From: Treponema sp.
GTDB lineage: Bacteria; Spirochaetota; Spirochaetia; Treponematales; Breznakiellaceae
Assembly: GCA_009788065.1 (NCBI GenBank)
Contig: WQSF01000002.1
Span: 1 to 64,000 of the forward strand
Direction of reading: 5' to 3'
DNA: 64,000 nt
Part shown: one piece after another, positions 42,174 to 52,800 of the stretch
Layout: every line of letters starts with the position of its first letter
Numbering within the stretch: the first letter of the stretch is position 1
The notes under the pieces: model-generated
The model's input: the letters and a program-made list of their open reading frames with translations, nothing else
Databases searched by the model: none
What the model was told of the DNA's origin: nothing
Program-made: the position numbers and the translations under genes

Positions 42174-43567
42174 TGCCAGCAATTTTAATAATAGACGACG
42201 AACCCGGTATAAGATCAACTCTGAGTTCAATTCTTGAAGATGAAAAATATAAAGTTTTTACCTCACAGGACGCGCTCGCTGGCATCGAAACGCTTAAACG
42301 CGAAACCGTCGATTTAATTTTTTTAGATGTTCTTCTGCCAAAATTGGGCGGCATCGAAGCTCTGGAAAAAATTAAAAACGGATGGCCGTTAACAGAAATT
42401 GTAATGATCTCGGGACACGCCAATATCGACATGGCTGTACGGGCTGTAAAACTTGGCGCGTTTGATTTTTTGGAAAAACCTCTGTCGCTTGAGAAAGTGC
42501 TTACCGTATGCAGGAACGCGCTTGCAATAAAAAACCTTCGTGAAGAAAATAAAACTTTAAAAAAATTAAACAGCTTCGCCTGCGAAGATATAATCGGCAC
42601 AAGCGCCGCTATCAGGGATATCCGCGAAACGGTAAAACAGGCGGCAGGAAGCGACGCCAGGATTTTAATCACAGGCGAAAACGGCGCGGGGAAGGAAGTA
42701 ATCGCAAGAGCGATCCATCTTTGCTCGGTGCGTTCGGACAATCCTTTTATCGACGTTAACTGCGCGGCAATTCCCGAAACATTAATCGAGAGCGAATTGT
42801 TCGGCCATGAAAAAGGCGCTTTTACAGACGCGGTTTCTACGCGCAAGGGACGCTTCGAGCTGGCTCACGGAGGAACCCTTTTTCTGGATGAAATCGGCGA
42901 CATGAGCTTGTCCGCGCAGGCAAAAGTTCTTCGTGTCATTCAGGAGCAGAAAATTGAACGTCTTGGCGGCGAGAGAACAATTGAAACCGATGTCCGTATA
43001 ATCGCGGCTACAAATCAGGATTTGGAAAAAGCCTGCAAAGAAGCGCGCTTCAGGCAGGATCTTTTTTTCAGATTAAATGTAATCCCTATTCACGCTCCCG
43101 CGCTGCGCGAAAGGCCGGAAGATATTCAACACCTTTTGTGTTATTTTTTAAAAAAATTGGAGAAAGAGATTACTTTAGAGCCTGACGCGCTGGATTTGCT
43201 TTCAACCCATGATTGGCCGGGAAATGTGCGCGAACTAAAGAATTTAGCGGAAAGAATCGCGGTTATGCACTCAGGGGATACAATCGGTATGGAAGATCTA
43301 GGAAAACTGCTTCAGAAAAAAGAGAAAAAACCGCAATACAAAGAAAATGAAAAAAATGCCGCGGACAATGAAAACCTGCCGGAAGGCATTTTTAACCAAA
43401 ATTATAATGACGCAAAAGATAATTTCGAAAAACGTTTTTTAGAGTTCCATCTTTTAAAAAATAATGGTATAATTTCCAGAACGGCTGAGGCTATCGGAAT
43501 ATATCCGAGCAACCTTCATGCTAAACTGAGAAAGTACAATATATCAACTTCAGGTAATAAGGAATAG
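42173..43567 (+). CDS. NtrX-like sigma54-dependent response regulator
   Basis: The 464-residue protein has a receiver domain with phosphorylated Asp52 (LIFLDVLLP), a sigma54 AAA+ domain with Walker A ITGENGAGKEVIARAI, ELFGHEKGAFTDAV (the GAFTGA loop with D for G in the fifth position), LFLDEIGDMSLSAQAKVLRV and RQDLFFRLNV, and a C-terminal Fis-type helix-turn-helix (GIISRTAEAIGIYPSNLHAKLRKY). It would activate RpoN promoters after phosphorylation by the kinase encoded upstream. The GAFTDA variant of the sigma54 contact loop is worth noting. Confidence 0.9.
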   Translation: MPAILIIDDEPGIRSTLSSILEDEKYKVFTSQDALAGIETLKRETVDLIFLDVLLPKLGGIEALEKIKNGWPLTEIVMISGHANIDMAVRAVKLGAFDFLEKPLSLEKVLTVCRNALAIKNLREENKTLKKLNSFACEDIIGTSAAIRDIRETVKQAAGSDARILITGENGAGKEVIARAIHLCSVRSDNPFIDVNCAAIPETLIESELFGHEKGAFTDAVSTRKGRFELAHGGTLFLDEIGDMSLSAQAKVLRVIQEQKIERLGGERTIETDVRIIAATNQDLEKACKEARFRQDLFFRLNVIPIHAPALRERPEDIQHLLCYFLKKLEKEITLEPDALDLLSTHDWPGNVRELKNLAERIAVMHSGDTIGMEDLGKLLQKKEKKPQYKENEKNAADNENLPEGIFNQNYNDAKDNFEKRFLEFHLLKNNGIISRTAEAIGIYPSNLHAKLRKYNISTSGNKE

Positions 43568-43570
43568 TTT

Positions 43571-44173
43571 ATGAAAGAATTGACAGATCGCCAAAAACAA
43601 GTCCTAACCTTTATCGCAAACTATATTAAAAAACAGTCATATCCGCCAACAATCAGAGAGATTGCAGATAATTTTGAAATATCCGTTAAAGGCGCTCACG
43701 ATCATATTACCGCTCTGCGGAAAAAAGGGCATTTAAAACAAGCCGACAAGCGCCCGAGAACAATGGGGCTTACCCATTTAAGACCGGAAGACGCGGATTT
43801 AATGGAAATCCCGATTCTTGGAACCGTCGCCGCCGGCGTTCCGATTCTTGCGGAAGAAAATTTTGACGGAAATATTCTTCTCCACCGATCCATGTTAAAG
43901 AAAAATAAAAAATATTTCGCGCTAAAAGTAAAAGGCGATTCCATGTCGGGTGCCGGTATTTTACAGGGCGACACCGCTGTTATCGAAAAAATGAACACTG
44001 TCCGCAACGGTGAGATCGCCGTAGCCGTGATAGACGAAGCCGTAACCTTAAAACGTTTTTACAAGGAAAGCACAAGAATCAAATTACAGGCGGAAAATCC
44101 GGCGTACAAACCTATTTACAGCCAGGATGTAAAAATTCTCGGCAGGCTGTTCAGTATAATCCGTTCATATTGA
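43571..44173 (+). CDS. lexA: LexA repressor
   Basis: The 200-residue protein has a winged helix N-terminal domain (LTDRQKQVLTFIANYI, PPTIREIADNFEISVKGAHDHITALRKKG) and an S24 peptidase domain with cleavage site Ala88-Gly89 in GTVAAGVPI, Ser124 in KGDSMSGAGI and Lys161 in AVTLKRF. All features needed for RecA-stimulated self-cleavage are present. It is three bases after the sigma54 regulator and one base before holA, so it seems to be transcribed with both. No obvious LexA palindrome of the Gram-positive or E. coli type is visible upstream. Confidence 0.94.
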   Translation: MKELTDRQKQVLTFIANYIKKQSYPPTIREIADNFEISVKGAHDHITALRKKGHLKQADKRPRTMGLTHLRPEDADLMEIPILGTVAAGVPILAEENFDGNILLHRSMLKKNKKYFALKVKGDSMSGAGILQGDTAVIEKMNTVRNGEIAVAVIDEAVTLKRFYKESTRIKLQAENPAYKPIYSQDVKILGRLFSIIRSY

Positions 44174-44174
44174 T

Positions 44175-45134
44175 ATGTCAGGCGCGGCAAACTCATATAT
44201 TTTTCTTGGACCGGAATTAGGCAAGAAACAGGATGCCGTTGATTCAATTAAAAAGAAATTTCCGGCAGCCGAAACATCTGTGTTCTACGTGGGCGAAACT
44301 TCGATTACCGAAATCGCCGATTCAATCCAGAACCATAGTTTATTCGCCGAATCCAGAATTATTATAATTAAAAACGCCGAGCTTATTAAGAAAAAGGACG
44401 AGATAGAACTGCTTGTCTCCTGCGTAAAAAATCTGGAAAACGATACCGTACTTATTTTTCTCTCCGACGAAAACCGGCTTTCCGCAGGACTTGACGACTG
44501 CGCTCACGGCGCAAACCGCCAGGTTTTTTATGAACTGTTTGAAAGGGATAAAAACGAATGGGTTATGTCTTTTTTCCGCAGAGAAGGATTTTCAATCGAT
44601 AAGGATTGTATTGCCGCAATTCTTGAACTGGTAGAAAATAACACAGAAGCGCTAAGAAGAGAATGTTCGCGTCTGATTTTATTTTTACCAAAAGATAAAC
44701 CTGTAAAAGCCTGCGATATTGAAAAATGGCTTTCTCATAACAGAGAAGAATCCGCGTTTACTCTATTTACGCGAATCGCCAACGGAGACCTTTCAAAAGC
44801 GCTTGAATCGCTTTCCGTTATGTTAGCCGCAAAAGAAAAAGCCCAGAAAATTTTAGCGGGTCTTACTTCGTGTTTCAGAAAACTCGGCGATTATTTAACT
44901 CTGCTGGAATCAGGAAATGCAAACAACAATTTTGAATTAAAGAAAATCGGACTTTCATCGCCTAAGGCAAGGGACGATTACGCTGCGGCTTCCCGCCGTT
45001 ACAACATTGACGCTGTAGAAGCATGTCTTGCGCTTACCGCCGAATACGATACGCTTCTTCGATCTCCTGTCAATGTAATGGAAAATGTATTGATGGATAG
45101 ATATATTTTAAAAATTATTAAAACCGGCAGTTAA
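44175..45134 (+). CDS. holA: DNA polymerase III delta subunit
   Basis: The 319-residue protein follows the HolA pattern: an N-terminal AAA+-like domain with YIFLGPELGKKQDAV, SLFAESRIIIIKNAE, LENDTVLIFLSDE, then DCIAAILELVENNTEALRRECSRLILF and a C-terminal collar with SAFTLFTRIANGDLSKALESLSVML. It opens the sliding clamp as part of the clamp loader. It ends two bases before the convergent hybrid kinase gene, with no terminator visible between. Confidence 0.85.
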   Translation: MSGAANSYIFLGPELGKKQDAVDSIKKKFPAAETSVFYVGETSITEIADSIQNHSLFAESRIIIIKNAELIKKKDEIELLVSCVKNLENDTVLIFLSDENRLSAGLDDCAHGANRQVFYELFERDKNEWVMSFFRREGFSIDKDCIAAILELVENNTEALRRECSRLILFLPKDKPVKACDIEKWLSHNREESAFTLFTRIANGDLSKALESLSVMLAAKEKAQKILAGLTSCFRKLGDYLTLLESGNANNNFELKKIGLSSPKARDDYAAASRRYNIDAVEACLALTAEYDTLLRSPVNVMENVLMDRYILKIIKTGS

Positions 45135-45136
45135 AT

Positions 45137-47890
45137 TTATATTTGCTTGGTATAATCTTCAATCGCTTTAACCGCTTCGTCAAATTCACTGTGAATTAAA
45201 AATCCCGATAATGTATCCAAATGCTCTTTTACATTCGATGGCCATGATTTGTCTTTTAACTGGCTTAGAATATCTTTAGCGGTTTTTTTATTATAAATCG
45301 AGCAAGCGTCGCGTATCTGTAAAAGTTTTTCTTTTAATAAAGACATATCTCCTTCGTCGCCGTTCGCATCCTTTTGAATCTTGGCTTCGAATTTATAAAT
45401 TACGCCGTAAAGTTTTTCCAAAAACGAAGGGAGAGCCGTTAAGATTGTCTTATTATCTTTTTCGCGTCCCGAGTGTTCAAGTTTTGAAGCTTCTTCGCAA
45501 AGGTCTTTTTCACCGACATTCGCAAGAGCGCTTTTCATCGCGTGAACATTAATAACAAAAGTGTTAATATCATCCGCCCTTCGGCACTTGTTAATAAAAA
45601 TCGCTTCCATCACAGCCGCGGCTTTTATCGCGTCACGGATAAAATATTCCGCAAGCTGCGGCTCCACAGCCTGATTATTCACACCGTGAATTAAATCATC
45701 TTTTTGTTTTCGCGCAGCTTCAATTACATCAGGAGGATATTTATCGCGAATCAGCCTGTTGAGCGTCATATTCAACTGCCTGATATCAATCGGTTTGGAA
45801 ATAAATTCGTCAAAACCGCTTTGAATGAACATTTCAGCCTGCCCTGTAAGCGCGTTGGCTGTTAAAGCGACAACCGGTTTTTTGTAATTAAAACTGCGGA
45901 TTAATTTTGTCGCTTCAATGCCGTCCATCTTCGGCATCATATGATCCATGAAAATAATATCATATTCCATACCTTCCCTGATTTTTTCGATTGCTTCAAA
46001 ACCGCTCATTGCGGTATCAATCGAAAGACCGTAAGGCGCCATAAGCCCTTTAGCGACATAAAGATTTGTTTCCACATCGTCTACGATTAGAACTCGTCCG
46101 TACGGCATAAATTCGCGTTTTATCTGTACATTTTTAATCTTGAGCGCGTTAGCGGCGTTTAACTGCATCAAATTATCCGCCATTTCCCTGCCGATTGGTT
46201 CATGATCCGCGCATTTCTGAGGAATATGTATCGTAAACACGGAACCCATGCCGGGAGTGCTTTCAATATCTATTTTTCCGTTCATCATCCTGAGAAGATT
46301 GCGCGTAATATTCATGCCAAGACCGGTTCCTTCGGTCTTTCTGTTTGCTTCCATGTTAAACCGGGCATATTCGCTTCCAAGCTTTTTAACCTGGTCGGCT
46401 GTCATTCCCTGCCCTGTATCGCTGATGCGAAAAACTAAATTAATATCGTCATACGCGCTTGAATCATCTTTTTCCGAATAAACTTTAAGTCCTATCATTC
46501 CTTCATACGTATATTTAAACGCGTTAGAAAGAATATTATTTAAAATCTGTTTAATGCGCAGTTCGTCACCCGTCATTATAATGGGAGTATTTTCATCCAC
46601 ATTAAGCCTGAATTCGATTGGTTTACTTTCATAGCGCATAATGTTTAGCTGAACAGTATCGTGAATAAGACTTGCAATATCGTATTGAGCCGGCATCAAT
46701 TCCAATTTTCCGGCTTCAATTTTTGAAAGATCCAATATATCGTTTATAATGCCGAGCAAAAGATCAGCGGAGTTGTAAATTCTTTCAAGCGCGTCTTTTG
46801 TTACCTGCGGCAGCATATCATCCTGAAGCTGGATTTCAGTAATTCCCAAAATCGCGTTCATTGGCGTGCGGATTTCGTGGCTCATTTTCGCGAGGAATTC
46901 GCTCTTTGCCTTACTGCTTTCTTCGGCAATTTCAGCCTTGCGCATCTCGGCAATCATCGCCTTTTGCTCGCGCAAATCCCTGATATACTCTGTAACTGTA
47001 AACTCGCCCTTGTATTTTACACGTATGCAGATAATTTCTGTCGGGATTTGCTCGCCGTTTAATTTTTGATGCATCCATTCAAACCGGCTGTATCCTTCTT
47101 TCAGCGCTTTACCGACAAGAGCCTGTCCTTTTTCTCCTGACGGAATTCCGTCAGGCTGAAATTGAGGAGACAACTGCACAAAATTATCGATAAAATCCTG
47201 TTTATCTATCATGTCAAACATTTTTACCGCTTCGTTATTGCAGTCGATTAAGGTAAGATCGTTATCCCAAAAAATTGTACAGAAGGGAGCGGCGTCTATC
47301 ATTATCTGAGTGCGTTCATCGGCTTCGCGCATTTTTATTGACTGATTGTTTCGGTTCACGGCAGCGCACATCATAAGACCGGCGGAAGTTAAAATATTAA
47401 TTTCTTCGTTAATAAAAGTGCGTTCATGCCGGCAGTCATCAATACTGAAAAAACCCCAAAAATCGCCTTCCAGAAACATCGGAATAATAACAATAGATTT
47501 TATTTCATAGTAACCCAAAAAGTCACGATCCTCTTCCGGTAATTCAAACAGAGGGCTGTTTATATTATTCCCGAGCAAGAACTGCTTTTGCCATTCTTTT
47601 TTCATGCTGTACGGAAAATGCAAACCTAACGGAACATGAACGCAATTTTTACCGTGATCGCTGAGCCATTCGTGGCGTAATACAAAGTGAGGTTCGTTAT
47701 TAATTGTTTCGTTACGCCAAATTTGAACGCGGTCAACTTCCAGACAGCGCCCGACAAGTTCCAAACTTTTTATTAATGTTGTTTCAAAGGAAACATTTTC
47801 ATTTCTCGCAAGCAGAATTGTGGCGGCGGTATTCACCGTGTCAAGCAAACGGGTCTGGTTTTCATGCGTGTTCCTGCCGCTGTTAAACAT
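45137..47890 (-). CDS. Hybrid histidine kinase with GAF, PAS, receiver and HPt domains
   Basis: The 917-residue protein has no membrane helix. Order: GAF domain (about 20-195), PAS domain with FCTIFWDNDLTLIDCNNEA (about 198-315), HisKA with [14 protein letters not shown], ATPase with DTGQGMT and EGTGLGMNITR, receiver with LIVDDVETNLY and FMDHMMPKMDG (about 610-725), and an HPt domain with INVHAMKSALANVG. A full internal phosphorelay is therefore present, and the output could pass to the REC-HD-GYP protein, whose stop it overlaps by eight bases. Confidence 0.88.
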   Translation of the reverse strand: MFNSGRNTHENQTRLLDTVNTAATILLARNENVSFETTLIKSLELVGRCLEVDRVQIWRNETINNEPHFVLRHEWLSDHGKNCVHVPLGLHFPYSMKKEWQKQFLLGNNINSPLFELPEEDRDFLGYYEIKSIVIIPMFLEGDFWGFFSIDDCRHERTFINEEINILTSAGLMMCAAVNRNNQSIKMREADERTQIMIDAAPFCTIFWDNDLTLIDCNNEAVKMFDMIDKQDFIDNFVQLSPQFQPDGIPSGEKGQALVGKALKEGYSRFEWMHQKLNGEQIPTEIICIRVKYKGEFTVTEYIRDLREQKAMIAEMRKAEIAEESSKAKSEFLAKMSHEIRTPMNAILGITEIQLQDDMLPQVTKDALERIYNSADLLLGIINDILDLSKIEAGKLELMPAQYDIASLIHDTVQLNIMRYESKPIEFRLNVDENTPIIMTGDELRIKQILNNILSNAFKYTYEGMIGLKVYSEKDDSSAYDDINLVFRISDTGQGMTADQVKKLGSEYARFNMEANRKTEGTGLGMNITRNLLRMMNGKIDIESTPGMGSVFTIHIPQKCADHEPIGREMADNLMQLNAANALKIKNVQIKREFMPYGRVLIVDDVETNLYVAKGLMAPYGLSIDTAMSGFEAIEKIREGMEYDIIFMDHMMPKMDGIEATKLIRSFNYKKPVVALTANALTGQAEMFIQSGFDEFISKPIDIRQLNMTLNRLIRDKYPPDVIEAARKQKDDLIHGVNNQAVEPQLAEYFIRDAIKAAAVMEAIFINKCRRADDINTFVINVHAMKSALANVGEKDLCEEASKLEHSGREKDNKTILTALPSFLEKLYGVIYKFEAKIQKDANGDEGDMSLLKEKLLQIRDACSIYNKKTAKDILSQLKDKSWPSNVKEHLDTLSGFLIHSEFDEAVKAIEDYTKQI

Positions 47891-48908
47891 TAACCTGCGC
47901 CCTTACTTCTCTAAACAGATCTCTTGATTCATAAAAAACACCGGTTATTGCAGGATCATAATGGGTTCCGGCGTTTTCCATAATTATCTGCACAGCTTCA
48001 TCGTCTGAAAACGCTTTTTTATATGGACGTTCTGATACAAGGGCGTCGTATACGTCTACAATCGCCATGATACGTCCCTGTAACGGGATCTCTTCTCCTT
48101 TAAGTCTGTTAGGATAACCTTTACCGTCCCATCTTTCATGATGGCTTCCGGCAAACAATCTTGCGTTACGCAAAAATTCGCCTTCGCCTGTCTGCGCGAT
48201 AATTTTATCGATAATACGTTCGCCTTCATGAGCGTGGGTTTTCATTATCTCATATTCATCATCTGTAAGCTTTCCCGGTTTATTTACGATAATATCCGTA
48301 ATGGAAATTTTTCCAAGATCATGCATTCGCGCTGAAGAAATTATTTTTTCAACATCCCAGTCGCAGATTTCTTTTTCGTAAACGCCTTTTCTTTTCATTT
48401 CGCCAATTAAAATTTTTATATACGCTGATGTTCTTTCGATATGACCGCCGGTTCCCTTATCCCTGCTTTCTACGATATTCGCAAGAACAGATACAATGCT
48501 GTTTTGAAGCCTGTTTAACTGCGACGTTCTTTCGCGAATCATATCGTCTATTTCAAGATGGGTTTTAATACGGTTTAAAAGCACCGGCGTGGAAAACGGT
48601 TTTGTCACAAAATCGATAGCGCCGATTTCAAAACCCTTCACTTCCACAATAGGATCATTTCTGCCTGTAAGGAATATAACAGGAATATTAGACCACATAA
48701 CATCGGATTTAAGCGCGTTCAGGGTATCAAACCCGTCCATTCCCGGCATTTCTATGTCTAAAAGAATTAAATCAGGTATAATTTTTTCCAGAAGCTCAAA
48801 CATTTTATTTGAAGACGCCATTGTCATTACACGATAATTGTTCTCCAGCGCCGCTTCCGCCATGGAAAGGTTTGTGTCGCTGTCGTCAACAACAAAAATA
48901 GTCTTCAT
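47883..48908 (-). CDS. REC-HD-GYP response regulator (cyclic di-GMP phosphodiesterase type)
   Basis: The 341-residue protein has an N-terminal receiver (FVVDDSDTNLSMAEAAL; LILLDIEMPGMDGFD), a linking helix, and an HD-GYP domain with ARMHDLGKISI, THAHEGERII and GSHHERWDGKGYPNRLKGEEIP. HD-GYP enzymes hydrolyse cyclic di-GMP. The ATG at 48908 is preferred over 48995 because the receiver starts there and TATAAT is six bases upstream. The overlapping kinase downstream is its likely partner. Confidence 0.9.
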   Translation of the reverse strand: MKTIFVVDDSDTNLSMAEAALENNYRVMTMASSNKMFELLEKIIPDLILLDIEMPGMDGFDTLNALKSDVMWSNIPVIFLTGRNDPIVEVKGFEIGAIDFVTKPFSTPVLLNRIKTHLEIDDMIRERTSQLNRLQNSIVSVLANIVESRDKGTGGHIERTSAYIKILIGEMKRKGVYEKEICDWDVEKIISSARMHDLGKISITDIIVNKPGKLTDDEYEIMKTHAHEGERIIDKIIAQTGEGEFLRNARLFAGSHHERWDGKGYPNRLKGEEIPLQGRIMAIVDVYDALVSERPYKKAFSDDEAVQIIMENAGTHYDPAITGVFYESRDLFREVRAQVNV

Positions 48909-48914
48909 CTTTTG

Positions 48915-48920
48915 ATTATA
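48915..48920 (-). promoter_or_regulatory. -10 box of the HD-GYP operon, leaderless type
   Basis: Minus-strand TATAAT is followed by six bases and the ATG at 48908. There is no ribosome binding site in those six bases. The -35 region is weak (TATTCA at 17 bases). Confidence 0.5.
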
Positions 48921-49006
48921 ATATGATAATACTTTTTTGAATACAATTCCTGAGAATAAATAAAACATCTTGCCGGTAAAAATGCTGTATGACATGATCT
49001 TTATAC

Positions 49007-49037
49007 AAAAAACCCTCCGTTTTCAGAGGGTTTTTTT
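49007..49037. terminator. Bidirectional intrinsic terminator
   Basis: AAAACCCTC and GAGGGTTTT form a 9-base stem around CGTTTTCA, with T runs on both strands. It ends transcription of the minus-strand small exported protein gene. Confidence 0.85.
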
Positions 49038-49058
49038 ACGATTAATTGTTATTTGTAC

Positions 49059-49532
49059 TTACTTCTTTTTGGTAATATCTACAATCTCAAACTTAAGCGG
49101 AGTTTCGCCTTTGGCTAACATTGCCACACCTGAGGCAGGACCATTGGCTTTAATGTATTCTAATATTTTATCATCGTCTTGTTCGATTTTTACATGATAA
49201 GTATGTCCGGGAAGAAAATCATATTTTATATCTATGGCATCCATCCATCTCAGCGTATCGTTATAAGACACTGAAAGCGTTCTTTCTCCCGCCTGTATTA
49301 TCAGCGCGCTTTTCGGTCTTTTTTCAGTTCCTTCTCCCGGAAAAGCAAGCGGTAATGATCCAAGCTTTTTTTGTTCACCGTCTATTTTTTCGATTCTGGC
49401 GTTATCAGCATAAGCCAGCGTAACCTGTTGATCCTTAGGTATTTTACTGTCCCAACTTTTCGGCGCCGCATAAACAGACGACATTCCCGCTGTTAATACA
49501 AACAGCCCTACTAAAAGCCATACCCTCTTCAT
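49059..49532 (-). CDS. Small exported protein of unknown function
   Basis: The 157-residue protein has a signal peptide with a clear signal peptidase I site (SSVYA-APK). The mature domain is beta-rich: QQVTLAYADNARIEKIDG, SALIIQAGERTLSVSYN, GHTYHVKIEQDDD, PLKFEIVDI. It contains no recognised catalytic motif; the strand pattern resembles small carbohydrate- or peptidoglycan-associated beta domains, which is a guess. AAGGAG precedes the ATG. It is a single gene with its own terminator. Confidence 0.72.
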   Translation of the reverse strand: MKRVWLLVGLFVLTAGMSSVYAAPKSWDSKIPKDQQVTLAYADNARIEKIDGEQKKLGSLPLAFPGEGTEKRPKSALIIQAGERTLSVSYNDTLRWMDAIDIKYDFLPGHTYHVKIEQDDDKILEYIKANGPASGVAMLAKGETPLKFEIVDITKKK

Positions 49533-49773
49533 AATTTCTCCTTTTTCGTAACGCTTGCCTCAACAGCAGGTTACCTTGATAAAATTTACCAGCCGTACAG
49601 ACCGGCTAATAAAAACACCGTATTCAGCATTTTTATTAAGAGTTTACTTTCCTGTTAATGTATAACATAAAAAGTTTTACTCTCATTGTAAGCACTATAT
49701 CACGGCATGGTGAAACTTTCAAGCCCTTTATCATTTTATATTAAAATAAAACAATTATAAATAAGCAAATAAA

Positions 49774-49800
49774 AACCCCCAATCTTGTTGATTGGGGGTT
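49774..49800 (-). terminator. Intrinsic terminator of the PFOR gene
   Basis: AACCCCCAATC and GATTGGGGGTT form an 11-base stem with a 5-base loop; on the minus strand T residues follow. It lies 24 bases past the PFOR stop. Confidence 0.88.
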
Positions 49801-49823
49801 ACAAATTAAATTAAACAATCAGT

Positions 49824-52800
49824 CTAGAACGGTCTGTCCGCTAAATACTTGTACTCCTTGTAAATGCGTTCAGCTTGTTTTTTGGCTTTTGCGAGCAGCA
49901 TATCGGCGCGCGCAGGATCGGCGGCTTTAAGACTCTTAAAGCGGACTTCTTTGTACATAAAGTCTTCGATGGCTGTTGTCGCCTCTTTGGAATCGAGCTG
50001 GAAGGGGTTCTTGCCCTGATCTTTCAATCTCGGATCGTAGCGGTATAAAGGCCACAGACCGCTTGTTACAGCCGCCTTGCCCTGTTCAAGTCCCTTGCTC
50101 ATGTCGATGCCGTGGTTAATACAATGCGAGTACGCGATAATCAAAGACGGACCATCGTAGGATTCTGCTTCGCGGAACGCCTTGATAACCTGAGCCATGT
50201 TTGCGCCTAACGAAATCTTGGCGACATAAACATAACCGTAACTCATGGCAATCATGCCGAGGTCTTTCTTTGTATTTTCTTTTCCCGCTGCGGCGAATTT
50301 CGCGATTGCGCCGACAGGAGTTGATTTTGACATCTGTCCGCCTGTGTTTGAATAAACTTCTGTATCCATGCAAAGCAGGTTGACGTTTTTACCGGAGGCA
50401 AGAACGTGATCCAAGCCGCCGAAACCGATGTCGTACGCCCAGCCGTCGCCGCCGAAGCCCCACACAGATCTCTTTATAAAGTGGTCTGCAAGAGAGAGCA
50501 GCATTTTCGCTGTCGGCTTATTATCCTTCTTAAGAGCGGCTTTGAGTTCGTCTACATTTTTACGCTGTTCATTGATGGAAGCTTCATCTTCCTGCTTGTT
50601 GGAAAGCAGTTTGTCGATGATCGCGGCGGCGATGCCTTCGCCCTTTGCCTTCTCTCCCATTTCACGGGCATGAACAGCGAGCTTGTCGCTTGTAAGTCTA
50701 AAGCCAAGCGCGAATTCCGCTGTGTCTTCAAACAAAGAGTTAGACCACGCAGGACCCCTTCCTTCGGCGTTTATACAATACGGAGTTGTCGGCAGGTTGC
50801 CGCCGTAGATTGACGAACAGCCTGTGGCATTCGCGATAAGAGCGCGATCACCGAAAAGCTGAGACATCAACTTAATGTAGGGTGTTTCACCGCATCCGCC
50901 GCAAGCGCCTGAGAATTCAAACAACGGGCGTTTGTAAGCCAACGCTTTAGGATTGCTCAGTTCGCCGTCTGCCGGAGTTTCGGGAAGACTTAAGAAATAA
51001 TCCCATACCGCAGCTTGTTCAACGTGGAATTCAGGATCATCTGAATATGATTTATAAGTGAGAGCCGAAGGACTTCCGTCGCCCTTGCACATCGGACAGG
51101 CTGTAAAACAAACGCCGCATTCGTAGCAGTCTTCGCAGGCGATAACCAGCGCGGCTTTTTTGCCTTCAACCGCTTTGGGTTTAACTTCGGTAGTAAGGAA
51201 ACCTTTCGGCGCTTTCGCGACTTGATCCGCGGAAAGGTTCTTCATGCGGATACATGCGTGCGGACAGACAACTGTACAAATACCGCACTGGGTACAAACA
51301 TCGGGGTTCCAAATCGGAACGCGTTCTGCGACCGAGCGTTTTTCGTACTGGGTTGTCGCTGTCGGGAAAGTTCCGTCTTCGGGGAGCTTGCTGACAGGCA
51401 GCGAATCGCCGTTCTGGAAAGAAACTGTTCCAAGCACTTCTTTAATCCACGGGTCTTTCGCGGTTGCAAAAGGCGCTTTCATTTTGTGATTGCCTTCTGT
51501 GCTTGAAGGATATTTCACTTCTTCTACCGCGCCCAACGCCGCGTCAACTGTTTTGTAGTTCTTTTCTACAACGTCCGCGCCCTTTTTGCCGTATGAATGT
51601 TGGATATGCTCCTTCATCAGTTTAACGGCTTCGGCTTCCTGCAATACGCCAGAAATTTTAAAATAAGCGGCCTGCATAACTGTGTTAATGCGGTTACCCA
51701 TTCCTGTAGAGCGGGCAATGTGAGCGCCGTCAATAACGAAGAACTTCAGTTTTTTCTCGATGATTTTTTTCTGGATTTCGTTTGGAAGTTCTTTCCAAAC
51801 ATCCGCCGCTTTGTACGGGCTGTTAAGAAGGAATGTTCCGCCTTCTTTAAGTTTAGAAAGCATGTCGTACATTTCGATGTAAGAGAATTTATGACACGCA
51901 AGGAAGTCCGCCGAGTTGATAAGATACGGGCGGCGAATCTTATCTTTGCCGAAGCGAAGGTGAGAAACTGTAAATCCGCCTGATTTTTTCGAGTCGTATG
52001 AGAAATACGCCTGCGCGTTAAGTTCCGGTCTTGCTTCACTGATAATCTTGATCGAGTTCTTGTTCGCGCCGACAGTACCGTCCGCGCCGAGTCCGTAGAA
52101 CAGCGCTTCATTCATACCCTCTTCAGGGATGAAGAAGTTATGATCGTATTCAAGGCTCTTTCCAAGAACGTCGTCTTTAATACCGACAATAAAGTTGGAG
52201 ATTTTTTTACCGGAAAGGTTGTCGTATACCGCTTTCGCCATACTGGGAGTAAATTCTTTTGAACCGAGACCGTAGCGTCCGCCGAGAATAACCGGAGTTG
52301 CCTTAAAGTCGCCGGAATCCTGCATTTCCGCGATTGCTGTACGGACATCTTCATACAAAGGTTCGCCCAGACAGCCGGGCTCTTTTGTGCGATCCATTAC
52401 CGCAATTGCTTTTACATTTGCAGGTAACGCTTTTACAAAAAGTTTCGCGTCAAAGGGGCGGAACAGGCGGACTTTTACCATGCCCGTTTTCTCGCCTTTG
52501 CCGTTCAGGTAGTCGACGGTTTCTTCCACAACATCCGCGCCGGAACCCATAATGATAATTACTTTTTCAGCGTCTTTCGCGCCGTAGTAATCAAATATAT
52601 GATACTGGCGTCCGATTACTTTGGCGAATTTATCCATCTCCGCCTGTACAATACCTGCGACTTTTTCATAATACTTGTTAACGCCTTCGCGTCCTTGGAA
52701 ATAAGTGTCCGGGTTCTGAGCCGTACCGCGAATGGTCGGGTTTTCCGGGGTTAAACCGCGTCTGCGGTGCTCGGCGACAAGCTCGTCATCGATCATCTGG

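Noticed and set aside
42082-42846. 254-residue minus-strand frame
   Set aside because: It is the well-known type of long antisense frame opposite a sigma54 AAA+ domain; the plus-strand gene carries all motifs.
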